From NCBI RefSeq assembly GCF_900696045.1, contig NZ_LR216287.1:2213854-2277853 (forward strand): DNA of 64,000 nt, in the 5' to 3' direction. This stretch comes from Candidatus Nitrosocosmicus franklandus. GTDB taxonomy: Archaea; Thermoproteota; Nitrososphaeria; Nitrososphaerales; Nitrososphaeraceae. Positions 28,412-37,922 of this stretch are shown piece by piece (within the stretch, counting starts at the first letter, position 1; each line of letters starts with the position of its first letter). The notes under the pieces are model-generated. The model did no database searches, was not told the DNA's origin, and saw only the letters and a list, made by a program, of their open reading frames with translations. Made by a program: the position numbers and the translations under genes.

Positions 28412-28882
28412 ATGAAGACCTATAAAAATCAGGGTCTAGGATTAGCATTCGAATATCCATCTGAATGGGTTTCAGTAGATAACTGTAAGGTTAGATACGG
28501 AGTAGACGTACTCATGACAAATGGATTTGTGAACTTTGGTATCATGAGGATATCAGACGAAATTAAAAATGGTCTGATAAAAAGAGAAAAGACAATCAAA
28601 GAAATCATGAGAGCCACTATTCAAATAAACGAAACACTATACCAGGATGTTCAATTCAACAAATATGTAGTAAGAGATGCTTACACTGCATCTATCATGG
28701 TTAGTAAAAAAAGTAAAACTACAAGTTGTATTGTAATAGTGGAAAAAACTCTGATAGTATCTGCTGTAATAGATAATCAAATGTTTCTGGTAGTTTTGGA
28801 AGACACGCCGGAAAATTATGAATCTGGAAAGAGTCTGTCGCAGCTTAAACAGTTATTTAATTCCTTTAAATTCTTGTGCTAA
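28412..28882 (+). CDS. PsbP-like domain protein, cytosolic form
   Basis: A 156-residue protein of the same family as 1089-1571. Landmarks are LGLAFEYPSEWVSV near the N-terminus, YGVDVLMTNGFVNFGIMRIS in the middle and QLKQLFNSFKFLC at the end. No signal peptide. It is followed after 250 bases by a decayed copy of itself (29132-29438), so this is a tandem duplication of which one member is degenerating. Function unknown. Confidence 0.75.
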   Translation: MKTYKNQGLGLAFEYPSEWVSVDNCKVRYGVDVLMTNGFVNFGIMRISDEIKNGLIKREKTIKEIMRATIQINETLYQDVQFNKYVVRDAYTASIMVSKKSKTTSCIVIVEKTLIVSAVIDNQMFLVVLEDTPENYESGKSLSQLKQLFNSFKFLC

Positions 28883-29131
28883 TTGAAAGATTATCAACTG
28901 CAATGATGTCATAATAAGTATATTTAAATTGATAATACTAAAAAGCCCTCTGATTCTGTTTCAGAATTGATTTACGATAAGCTATTGTAATAAATCGCCT
29001 AAATTCGGCTGACAAGTCTTTAAACAATGATGAAATCTGTCTAAAATGAATAAAAAGAAACATTAAATAAAATTTTTGTCTGATCTAATATTTAGGAATT
29101 AATAACAAACAAGGTTGTTGATCAAATTGGG

Positions 29132-29438
29132 GTTAAAACATATATCAATTTTGATTTGGGAGTAATATTTGAGTATCCATCAAAATGGTATACAGTAAAT
29201 CACTAAAAAAATCTATGGTGTAGACGCATTATTGTTTAGAGAGTATACAAACTTTGGCATAACTGAAATTTCGGAAAAAGAACTCAAAATTCAAGAAAAA
29301 GACCAGCTAAGAAACAAGAATAAACCCTTTATGCAAAGATGTTTTATGATAGTCTTTGTAGATTTACCAGAAAACTTTGAATCAGGTGAGAGTCAGAAAC
29401 AACTAAAAGATCTCTTTGGATCATACAGATTCATTTAA
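29132..29438 (+). pseudogene. decayed PsbP-like gene
   Basis: A frame beginning KTYINFDLGVIFEYPSKWYTV matches the start KTYKNQGLGLAFEYPSEWVSV of the upstream gene, but the start codon has become GTT. A TAA follows NH within the first 25 codons, with a frame slip. Then YGVDALLFREYTNFGITEIS resumes, the central 60 residues are missing, and the C-terminus (VDLPENFESGESQKQLKDLFGSYRFI) is preserved. Three independent lesions make it a pseudogene; the piece from 29232 is only its 3' part. Confidence 0.8.
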
Positions 29439-29754
29439 GCATCTAGTTTACACGATTTATATGACTAGTATACGACTAGATAAGATTAGCCTAGATTTAA
29501 AAATACAAAATTAAAAGACGCTAAAAAATACCAAATCTTGTTAAAATTACTAATACCAAGATGCCATGCATCTTCTAATTACAATACCAATCGCCATTTT
29601 GGTAACTACATATTGTAACTTCGATAGACATGTGGTCGGTTCTTGTCATAAAAGAGGATGAAAAAACTAAAAAAAGCAGTTAGCTCGAAACAAATTTTTC
29701 GAACCTTATTTGCATAATACAATCCAAAATTAAAAAGCAGTTGTAGGATTCGTT
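29439..29754. other. convergent intergenic region
   Basis: No gene or structure seen. Confidence 0.4.
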
Positions 29755-29979
29755 TTACATTGGTGAGATTAGTATTTTTGGATTCAATGACGTATCATGA
29801 TGACATGGTTTATTACACAAAGGGCAATTCTTCCTATCTAGATTAATACAACCACATATATGATCTGCAATGGAGTCTTTTGAGGTCTTTTTAAATTTCT
29901 TAATGATAGCACAAGATGAACATAATGTATAGGTCGATTTAGGATATATTATACAGCCACAAATTTCACATGTTTGCAT
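29755..29979 (-). CDS. small zinc-ribbon protein
   Basis: A 74-residue Cys-rich protein. Three Cys pairs or knuckles are visible: CEICGC at 4-9, LCSSC at about 19-23 and a C-terminal CPLCNKPC, plus ICGC in the middle. The spacing fits two or three small zinc fingers. A role in nucleic acid or protein binding is usual for such proteins. No specific family recognised. Confidence 0.65.
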   Translation of the reverse strand: MQTCEICGCIIYPKSTYTLCSSCAIIKKFKKTSKDSIADHICGCINLDRKNCPLCNKPCHHDTSLNPKILISPM

Positions 29980-30327
29980 TATACAAATTTATGGATATAT
30001 TATTGATAAACCCTTTGTCAAATTTAAAAACAAGAAAATAATAATAGCCGTATACACTGTTTAAAATTCAATGACTTTATACTTTAGAGACATTATCGCA
30101 TGACCATATTCAGGTTCGCACGGTCTGAAAAGAATCTGTTTTATCTTTTTAATCCGGATGATAGAGCAAGCATTTGCAGCTTCGGTTTTATCACTAATTT
30201 TCCGGATATGTATGATATTATTGATTATTATCTCATTGCCATATTATCATAAGATTCATTTATTCTTAAATGAGGTCGGTTTAATAGGAAATAGCTTTTG
30301 ATGCAAAAAGAGTAAAAATTGACTGGT
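29980..30327. other. intergenic
   Basis: No gene seen. Confidence 0.4.
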
Positions 30328-31650
30328 TTAATCGCTTCGTGGAAACAGCCATTCAAACATGTCTCTAAGGACATACTCCTCCATCGGACCACTCTGGCTT
30401 ATCCATTTACTTGAAATCGAGAGAGAATGTCCAAGGTTAGGATATGTAATTAAAAGGTGGTCTGGATGATTAACTCCTGTCAGTCGTTGTTGCAACAACA
30501 AACCCTGTTCGAGTGGAGTTGCACTATCGTTTTCACCTTGAAGTATTAGGACACCGATATCCGAAGATATATTTCCTATAATACTTAAAGTACTTTGCGA
30601 GTTTGGATGTGACTTCATCCATTTAGGACATCCTTCATATCCACCATTCCATTCGAAGTATCCATAGCGGACTTCACGACAATCGATAGATAAAGCAAAG
30701 TTAGTAGGAATAGTAACATTTTGGTATGCTCCTATAAGAGCCGTTTTCAAGTCACTTCCAACACTTAGAGTATTTTGACTGACATTCTGGAATACGTGAT
30801 CGAGAGGACCCGTGGATGACTCATTGCGATGAATTCCCAGATTATTTGGATAATTAAGGATGTGAGTAACATTACCGCCAACTAAATCCTGTAATATAGG
30901 ATCGTTTGTAATTTCATTTATTGTTAGTGTATCATTATCGCCTTTTTTTAATACATTCTTGACGTAATCCAGAGGGTTATTAACAATCTGGAAAAACAAA
31001 AGGTCCTTAAGGCTACCTGCAACCGCCCCCATTAATACAATATTTTTCACTTTATCTGGGTTTTCAATCGCAATTCTAGGAGCAATCATTGTTCCCTCGC
31101 TATGTCCAATCAATGTTACCTTCTTGGTTGAATTGACTTCTGGTTGTTGTAGAAGCACATTTAGGGCCTTTGAAGCATCCTGTTTTAGGTCATCAAACGT
31201 AGTGTTTCCCCATACATCAAAGTCTATAGTAAAGTTTGAGGTAATCCCCCTCTTATCGTATTTGAGAACGGCAAACCCCCTTTCAGAAAGGTACTGTGAT
31301 ATTTGAAAGAATGTCTGTTTTTCTGGATAAGTTTTCACACCAGTTTTATTATCAATAAGGATTAACCCACCTGTTTCGTTCATATCATTTGCTCCAGACC
31401 CTTGTATCAGCAGGATACCGGGAAATGGCCCTTCACCAATTGCTGGTAAGGATAACTGACCCTTCGTAGTCACTCCATCGCCTAAATCTAATTCTAAATC
31501 TCTATATTTTACAACCTGAAGATCTGATTGAGCAAATGCTTCATAATATCGTAAAGAAAAATCAAATGAGGTGGCCAACACACATAGACCAAAGAATATT
31601 CCAGTTAACACACCTAAACCAAGCAACGATGATTTTAATTTAACTAACAA
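30328..31650 (-). CDS. secreted S33/dienelactone-type hydrolase, tandem copy 1
   Basis: A 440-residue exported alpha/beta hydrolase. The signal peptide or anchor is LLGLGVLTGIFFGLCVLATSF, with a cleavage-like site at EAFAQSD. The core has the oxyanion region LLIQGSGANDMNE, YDKRGI, nucleophile elbow GHSEG (Ser184), acid in LQGENDSATPLEQ and His in NLGHSLS. A cap of about 150 residues separates strand 6 from the acid. Enzymes of this kind cleave esters or peptides; the substrate here is unknown. The gene at 32131-33390 is a diverged tandem duplicate on the same strand. Confidence 0.9.
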   Translation of the reverse strand: MLVKLKSSLLGLGVLTGIFFGLCVLATSFDFSLRYYEAFAQSDLQVVKYRDLELDLGDGVTTKGQLSLPAIGEGPFPGILLIQGSGANDMNETGGLILIDNKTGVKTYPEKQTFFQISQYLSERGFAVLKYDKRGITSNFTIDFDVWGNTTFDDLKQDASKALNVLLQQPEVNSTKKVTLIGHSEGTMIAPRIAIENPDKVKNIVLMGAVAGSLKDLLFFQIVNNPLDYVKNVLKKGDNDTLTINEITNDPILQDLVGGNVTHILNYPNNLGIHRNESSTGPLDHVFQNVSQNTLSVGSDLKTALIGAYQNVTIPTNFALSIDCREVRYGYFEWNGGYEGCPKWMKSHPNSQSTLSIIGNISSDIGVLILQGENDSATPLEQGLLLQQRLTGVNHPDHLLITYPNLGHSLSISSKWISQSGPMEEYVLRDMFEWLFPRSD

Positions 31651-32130
31651 CTATAACAATAACAATCAATGCTATAATATAAAGTACTTATGATCCCAGA
31701 GACAACACTTAGAAATTCCAGCAATATCGATAACACTAGTCCCAAGTTATCTAAATGAATAAACCTCACCATCATATTCTTTCAAGTGAGAATTCATTCG
31801 GAAAAAAACCCAATTACAACTTTCTCTTTGGCGTTTAGAGGAATTGCCTAAACAAGTGAATTATTAAAAAAAGACGATTTTCTATGGATTTGAACTCGAC
31901 CAGGTAACATGTAAACAGATCGATCCTATAAAACATGATTTACTTTATAGTTCTCGAGGGCAACGATCTGTCAAGATATAAAACAAGAACATTTCTAAGT
32001 AGTATCTCTGTCCTTTTGTTGTTATTGTTGTTGTTGTTGAGGAAAATGATGATGTTGTTACATAAAGATCAAATTTAAAGAATGCGATTACACACATTTC
32101 ACAAGAAATATGTGATATTAATACTTGTTA
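31651..32130. other. intergenic between tandem hydrolases
   Basis: It holds a TTG/GTT microsatellite-like run at about 32016-32040. No gene. Confidence 0.5.
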
Positions 32131-33390
32131 TCATAATTTAGAATGAGAATATAACCATGAATATAGATCTGCCAATACCTGTGGTTCAATAGGTCCAAAT
32201 CCATTCTGCCATTCTGATGAAGAATAGAAAAAGTGCCCAAGGTTAGGATATGTTATCAATGTGTGGTTAGAATGATTTACTTCGTCAAGTCTCTGGTGCA
32301 ATAACAAGCTCTGTTCAAGTGGAGTTGCACTATCGTTTTCACCTTGAAGTATAAGAATAGGTATAGCTTTGGATACATTGCCGATTACGCTTAAATTAGG
32401 TTCTAACTCTGTCTCAGACTTAATCCAAAGGGAACATCCAATTATTCTATAGCATTTGGATAAATCGAATGCTATTTTGTTTTCGTAATCTTTTATTAGC
32501 AAAGGTTTGATCTGTGTGTAGATATTAAGGTATGCATTTCCATTACTTTGATTTTCTGTTTCATCTTCTAGCCCATTTTTAGTAACATTGTCGATATTTA
32601 AAAGAGAAGAGTTTAACTCGATAATATCATCTAATAAGGGGTCTGATGCGATTTGATTGATAGAAACAAATCCAGTATTATTTGTATCAAGTATTTGTTT
32701 TGCATATTCAGAACGTAAATCAACAACTTGATAATACAATATATCTTTAATCAAATTTTGGGCTACTGTACCCATCAGTACTATATTCTTCACTTTATCT
32801 GGATTATCGATTGCTATTCGTGGTACAATGATGGTACCTTCGCTATGGCCAACTATGCTGATACTCTCGGGATCGACATCTGGCTGTGCACTCAAAATGC
32901 TAAAGGCCTTCTCTGCATCATTGACGAGATCCGTTACAGTCATGTTTCCCCAAACATTAGGATCCTGGATCGTAAGGTTAGGACCAATACCTCTCTTATC
33001 GTAACGAAGTACTTCAAAACCTCTTTCTGACAAATAATTTGCGATCTGCCAGAATGGCTTTACATCCTCGTTGATAGTTGCATTCATATCTGTTGCTCCT
33101 GAACCAGGTACAAGAAGTACGCCTGGAAAGGGCCCTTTTCCAGTTGCAGGATATGAAATTTGAGCATTTGTAGATACTCCATTACCGAGATCTATTGTTA
33201 AATTACGGAATTTGACAGTTTGAATATCAGATTGGGCAAAAGCTTTAGGAATTGTTAAAAGAGTTGGGTCGAAAGACGCCGATACATAAATTACCACGCT
33301 AAAAGATAGAATTAGTAGGAACAGAAAACCAACTCCAAAGAAAGAAGATGTATTTTCGAAGTTAGGTCTAAACAATAATAATAGCAACAA
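32131..33390 (-). CDS. secreted S33/dienelactone-type hydrolase, tandem copy 2
   Basis: A 419-residue paralogue of the previous gene. The N-terminal hydrophobic segment VGFLFLLILSFSVVIYVSA is followed by KAFAQSD. Motifs are PGSGATDMN, YDKRGIG, GHSEG (Ser183), LQGENDSATPLEQ and NLGHFFY. The cap region (about 205-330) is the most divergent from copy 1, suggesting different substrate preference. Separate promoters are likely because 480 bases lie between the copies. Confidence 0.9.
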   Translation of the reverse strand: MLLLLLFRPNFENTSSFFGVGFLFLLILSFSVVIYVSASFDPTLLTIPKAFAQSDIQTVKFRNLTIDLGNGVSTNAQISYPATGKGPFPGVLLVPGSGATDMNATINEDVKPFWQIANYLSERGFEVLRYDKRGIGPNLTIQDPNVWGNMTVTDLVNDAEKAFSILSAQPDVDPESISIVGHSEGTIIVPRIAIDNPDKVKNIVLMGTVAQNLIKDILYYQVVDLRSEYAKQILDTNNTGFVSINQIASDPLLDDIIELNSSLLNIDNVTKNGLEDETENQSNGNAYLNIYTQIKPLLIKDYENKIAFDLSKCYRIIGCSLWIKSETELEPNLSVIGNVSKAIPILILQGENDSATPLEQSLLLHQRLDEVNHSNHTLITYPNLGHFFYSSSEWQNGFGPIEPQVLADLYSWLYSHSKL

Positions 33391-33624
33391 CGTTTAGTAT
33401 ATAAGATTAACAATCATTTGCAGATCTTTCTCTTCTGTTGATTAGTCTCACAAGATTCTCATACTAATTCTACGAAACCAGATCATTAACTGGATCAGAA
33501 TTGAGAAATTTCATACTCAAATGTTATCACAAATTAAGAGATATGAAAATAGAATACAAAGTTTTTGAAAATAAAGTTCTTTTGATAATGATTCTAAAGG
33601 AAGAAGCCGCTCCTTTTCATTATG

Positions 33625-34342
33625 GGATTGCGGGTAACTATGGACAGGTGGCCTCCGACAATACTATCTGACCTAATTCAATCTAACAATAAAGTTATAG
33701 TGTATAATAATAGGGTATGGAGAATTCAACAGAGGATCTATAGAATATACTACTAACCAACTAGCACACGACGCCGCAGGATTGTTGGGTGTCCTTGATA
33801 TAGACAAGGCCCATATTGTCGGTTGGTCAGTGGGATCATACATTGCGGAAGAATTGACTTTGGTACATTCTGATAAAGTTAAAAGCTTAATCTTGTAGGG
33901 TACAGGTCTTGGTGGTGATAAAGCAATTTCCTCAAGCGCAGAGTTAATGCAAACGTTGGTCGGAGTTTCAGGTACTCCCGAAGATCAAGCAAGACAAATA
34001 CTTTCTTTCTTCTTTACCCGACTATGGCTTACAAAAAATACCGAGTACATAAATCAATTCCCACTGCTTAAAAGTACTATATCTATAGAAACTACGCAAA
34101 AGCAAGCAAAAGCAATAGTTGGTTGGCAAGGAATGTACAATTTACCTTCAGTGATCACTCAACCAACATTGGTCTTGATAGAGATAGATGATACAAATAA
34201 TACACCTAAAGCTGCATCGTCATTAGTTGAAAAGATCCCTTTAGTGTCGCTTGTATAAATTAAAGATGCAGGACACGGATTGATGTATCAGTATCCAGAA
34301 ACCTTTACCAAAATGATAAAAACATTTCTAGAAATTATTTAG
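33625..34342 (+). pseudogene. decayed alpha/beta hydrolase
   Basis: A degenerate gene still readable across frames: MDRWPPTILSDLIQ and KVIVYNNR, then after a frameshift near 33715-33730 LAHDAAGLLGVLDIDKAHIVGWSVGS (nucleophile Ser in GWSVG). A TAG at 33896 and a TAA at 34256 interrupt it. The 3' end KDAGHGLMYQYPE keeps the catalytic His motif. The intact stretch 33947-34258 is only the middle part. The relic is of the small cytosolic hydrolase type (about 280 residues), not the neighbouring secreted type. Confidence 0.8.
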
Positions 34343-34662
34343 ACTATGTATATGACGTATTTCGTTTGTATGCTTGTATAATCATTGAAAACAGCTCTTG
34401 AATAGAAGAATTAATTTCCCTAATATAATATGTCCGTCACCACGAGAAACAAAATTAACTTGATACATGATAAATTAACATTTTATAAACTTAAGAACGC
34501 AGAAATTAATCTGTTCAGAAAGACTATGTTCTGTAATTTAAAAAACGCTTAGATAATCCATGTCTTCTTTTTCTGATATACAAAAAAGAATTTTATTTAC
34601 AGCCAAGTTGATGGGACTAGCAGCCAATCCTTTATTTAATTAACCATTACAAATAACCTCAA
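34343..34662. other. intergenic
   Basis: No gene seen. Confidence 0.4.
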
Positions 34663-35531
34663 ATGGATATGAATATTCAGCAAACAAGTAATGAAAGTGA
34701 TAATATGGCCCCATCGGGCAAGGTTGCCGTAGTCACAGGTTCGAGTAAAGGAATAGGAAGAGCAATAGCCCTATCATTTGCAAAAGCAGAATCATCTGAA
34801 TATTCCGCTATTGTGATAAATTCAAGAAAAATAGAAGAGGCTGAAAAAGTAGTTGAAGAAATAAAAAGTATTTCCAAATGCGAAGCAATAGCGATTTCAG
34901 GAGATGTGGCTAAAGAAGAAGACTGTATAAAACTAATTGAAGAAACAGTAAAAAAATTTAACAGAATTGATGTTCTGGTTAATAATGCTGGGATTCAGAA
35001 GGAGATACCATTTACAGAAACGACTTTACAGGACTGGTATAACATCATATCAGTGGACCTAACAGGTCCATTTGTCTGCAGTAGAGAGGCCGTAAAACAA
35101 ATGAAATTGCAAAAGAATCCTACAGGAGATGTATAATTAATATATCATCAGTACACCAAATAATTCCAAAACCACATTATATTCCCTATGCCACCTCCAA
35201 GGGAGGTATTGATATGATGACAAAAACAATGGCCTTAGAACTTGCTGCAGATAATATTAGGGTAAACATAGTTGCACCAGGAGCGATAGATACAGATATG
35301 AATATCAGTCTTCGAAATGATTTACAGGAACGTGAAAACACCTTGAGAAGAATACCAATGGGCAGAATAGGAAGTGACCAAGAGGTCGCAAATGTAGTAG
35401 AATTTCTAGCATCCAACAAAGCGAGCTACATTACAGGAAGCACTATTGTAGTAGATGGAGGAATGACTCTATATCCATCATTTGGGTTACATTCGGCTGA
35501 CAAAAACTCTAACAGCATTTTTCCAAAATAG
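34663..35531 (+). pseudogene. SDR-family dehydrogenase broken by one frameshift
   Basis: Two adjacent frames make up one classical short-chain dehydrogenase. The first (34663-35136) has the TGSSKGIG cofactor motif, a DV turn and NNAG. The second (in phase from about 35125 to 35531) has INISSVH (catalytic Ser), YATSKGG (catalytic Tyr/Lys), NIVAPGAIDTDM and a proper C-terminus VVDGGMTLYPSFG. The join lies near 35120-35140, where a one-base change in GGAGATGTATAATT breaks the frame; everything else is conserved. It resembles glucose 1-dehydrogenase-like SDRs. It is a recent mutation, a sequencing error or programmed frameshifting; I favour the first two. The gene is 76 bases upstream of the glycosidase and may be co-transcribed. 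Confidence 0.82.
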
Positions 35532-35607
35532 AATTTTGGAGAAGGTATGAATAAGTTTTTTATCCAACTCTGTTCCTTTACAACCAAATAGGAGATAAAA
35601 CGTAATC

Positions 35608-37065
35608 ATGACTACTACCACCACAACTAACAATAATACAACTGATTTGAAAAAGCTATTACAAGATTGTGAAGAGGTATTGAACCATAACTGGAATGGA
35701 TCTTTTACTATACCTTCTGATACACTATACCCTCATCAATGGAGTTGGGATGCGGCTTTTATCGCAATAGGCAACTCTTATGCAAATACTGAAAGAGCAA
35801 TCAAGGAATTAGAGTTTTTGTTCGATGCACAATGGAAAAACGGGATGGTTCCTCACATAGTTTTTAATGAGAAAGAAAAAACCTATTTTCCTGCAGCGGA
35901 TTTTTACGAAATTACTCGCTCTCCAAATGCTCCCACAAATATCGGAACATCGGGAATGACACAGCCCCCAGTTCATGCAATATCATGCTATTACATATAT
36001 AAAAATGCTAAAGATCAAAATAGCAAAACTGCAGCAATGGACTTTCTTGAAAAAATCTTTCCCAAACTAATGAAATTCCACCGATATCTATTAACGGACA
36101 GAGATCCTGAACAATCTGGTCTGGTTACCATTCTTCATCCCTGGGAATCCGGGGAAGACGATTCCCCTATTTGGGACGAACCACTATCGAGAATCTCTTT
36201 TGAGAAAACTGATCTGCCAAAATTTGAACGACTTGACATTATAGCTGTAGAGGGCGCAGCTGACACAATACCTAGTGATGAGGAATACAACAAATTCATT
36301 TACCTGATAGAATTGATGAAAAAATACAATTATGACGAAAAAATCATGAATGAAAAAATGCCGTTTAAAATAAAGGATTTACTATTTAGTAGTATCTTGT
36401 ATGTTGCTAATCATTATTTGCTGAAAATCATAGAAATACTTGCTGAAAATCATAACCAAGATCCAGATAAAAAGAACAAGTCAGACAATTACGAGAACAG
36501 CAAAAAAGAAATATTACAATGGCTTGGGAGAACGGAACGGAATTACTATAGATATTTTTTGCCACCTCATAATCTAAAGGTTGGAGAAAGTGAGTTGAGT
36601 CTCTTTTTAGATTATGATTTGGTCGCAAATCAGTGGATAAAGTCCAAAACAGTTTCATCACTTATTCCAATATTTACAGGACTATTGCTTCCAGAAGAAG
36701 CCGATACAATGGTAAAGTGGTTAAAACACTCGTATCATTGCGGGCCTGGAAAATACTGTCATGAACCGGTGCTTCCCAGTACTGGACCACTGGCAGAATA
36801 CTTTAGCCCCCTTACTTATTGGAGAGGACCAGTATGGATAAACATGAACTGGATGTTTTGGCTAGGACTACTAAGATATGGTTATGACAAGGAAGCCGAA
36901 GTAATACGACAAGCAATATTTGAACTGGTTCAAAAAAATGGCATTAGGGAATACTATGATCCTTATACTGGAAAGGGCCTTGGAGGAAAAAAATTCTCAT
37001 GGACTGCTGCCTTGGTAATAGATATGATACACAATTCTCAACCAATAAACCAAGAAATCTCTTAA
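35608..37065 (+). CDS. GH63-like glycosidase (mannosyl-/glucosylglycerate hydrolase type)
   Basis: A 485-residue cytosolic alpha/alpha-barrel glycosidase of clan GH-G. Landmarks are YPHQWSWDAAF (41-51), HPWESGEDDSPIWD (177-190, with the likely acid Asp/Glu), YWRGPVWINMNW (404-415) and IREYYDPYTGKGLGGKKFSWTA near the C-terminus. This set is characteristic of the bacterial/archaeal mannosylglycerate or glucosylglycerate hydrolase group within GH63, rather than of trehalases. These enzymes release the sugar from a compatible solute, so a role in osmolyte turnover is plausible. The SDR upstream could oxidise the sugar released; that pairing is inference from proximity. There is no signal peptide. 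The Thr/Asn-rich N-terminus is probably disordered. Confidence 0.85.
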   Translation: MTTTTTTNNNTTDLKKLLQDCEEVLNHNWNGSFTIPSDTLYPHQWSWDAAFIAIGNSYANTERAIKELEFLFDAQWKNGMVPHIVFNEKEKTYFPAADFYEITRSPNAPTNIGTSGMTQPPVHAISCYYIYKNAKDQNSKTAAMDFLEKIFPKLMKFHRYLLTDRDPEQSGLVTILHPWESGEDDSPIWDEPLSRISFEKTDLPKFERLDIIAVEGAADTIPSDEEYNKFIYLIELMKKYNYDEKIMNEKMPFKIKDLLFSSILYVANHYLLKIIEILAENHNQDPDKKNKSDNYENSKKEILQWLGRTERNYYRYFLPPHNLKVGESELSLFLDYDLVANQWIKSKTVSSLIPIFTGLLLPEEADTMVKWLKHSYHCGPGKYCHEPVLPSTGPLAEYFSPLTYWRGPVWINMNWMFWLGLLRYGYDKEAEVIRQAIFELVQKNGIREYYDPYTGKGLGGKKFSWTAALVIDMIHNSQPINQEIS

Positions 37066-37260
37066 CAAGATGGAATAGACAAGTAAATATAAATTAGATA
37101 GAAGATCGATGTGTGAAAATAAACACAGTATAAGTAAATAACATAATTTAAGTAAAGATCACACGTCTCCCTACACTATTACCTTTCTTTCCTATTGTGT
37201 GTGTTATAGCAAATCAAAATTCCTTTGATTGTTTGATCGGAAGAAACCTTCACTGACATT

Positions 37261-37779
37261 CTATTTTCCTCTTTTGCGGCTCAAGTGATGTTTGTACTCT
37301 GCAAGCATTCGTCTATGCATACCAACCATTATTCCTTTACTGGATAATAGTAGCAAATCAAATATTATTGTAATCAATATTATCAAGGTAATCTCAGGTT
37401 CTTGGAAAATAATGTATGGCGTATACTCTATTCCTAATAATTGGAGCAATTGAACTCGTAATGCTATCACTATCAAAGATATTATGATCCTGGAAATAGT
37501 AGATATTATATAACTAATATGCGTAACAGATTCGAAATTTGCAATCAGGTTGTCATTTTCATCCTTGCTAAACCGTAATAATTTGTCTGAATATTTTAGT
37601 GAAATGATCAAAAAAAGTACAAAGGCCGTAAGGTAAGGAACAATAAAAAACAATGGTACACCTATCACAACAAATGAGCTAGACAACACCAGAAGTGTAA
37701 GAACTACCTGCATTGAAGAATAAATAAAAATTTTTCGTCTTTCAACTTTTTTATTCTGTCTAATGTAATTAAAAACCAT
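37261..37779 (-). CDS. four-helix membrane protein of unknown function
   Basis: A 172-residue integral membrane protein. Hydrophobic segments lie at about 18-37 (MQVVLTLLVLSSSFVVIGVP), 42-60, 93-112 (IISTISRIIISLIVIALRVQ) and 132-150. The ends are basic (NKKVERRKIF and HRRMLAEYKHHLSRKRGK), suggesting cytosolic termini. No family recognised. It lies 140 bases from the P450 gene, in the same orientation. Confidence 0.7.
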   Translation of the reverse strand: MVFNYIRQNKKVERRKIFIYSSMQVVLTLLVLSSSFVVIGVPLFFIVPYLTAFVLFLIISLKYSDKLLRFSKDENDNLIANFESVTHISYIISTISRIIISLIVIALRVQLLQLLGIEYTPYIIFQEPEITLIILITIIFDLLLLSSKGIMVGMHRRMLAEYKHHLSRKRGK

Positions 37780-37922
37780 TTATATCACCTATACAGCATA
37801 AAAATAAAATGATTTTTTATAGTAGTAAAAAATAGACGCTTTTACAATATAATGTCCTTGTCCGGCTAATATCAAAAATTTATTGTGCAAATTGTTACTT
37901 CATTTCCCTAACAAAAAAATAG

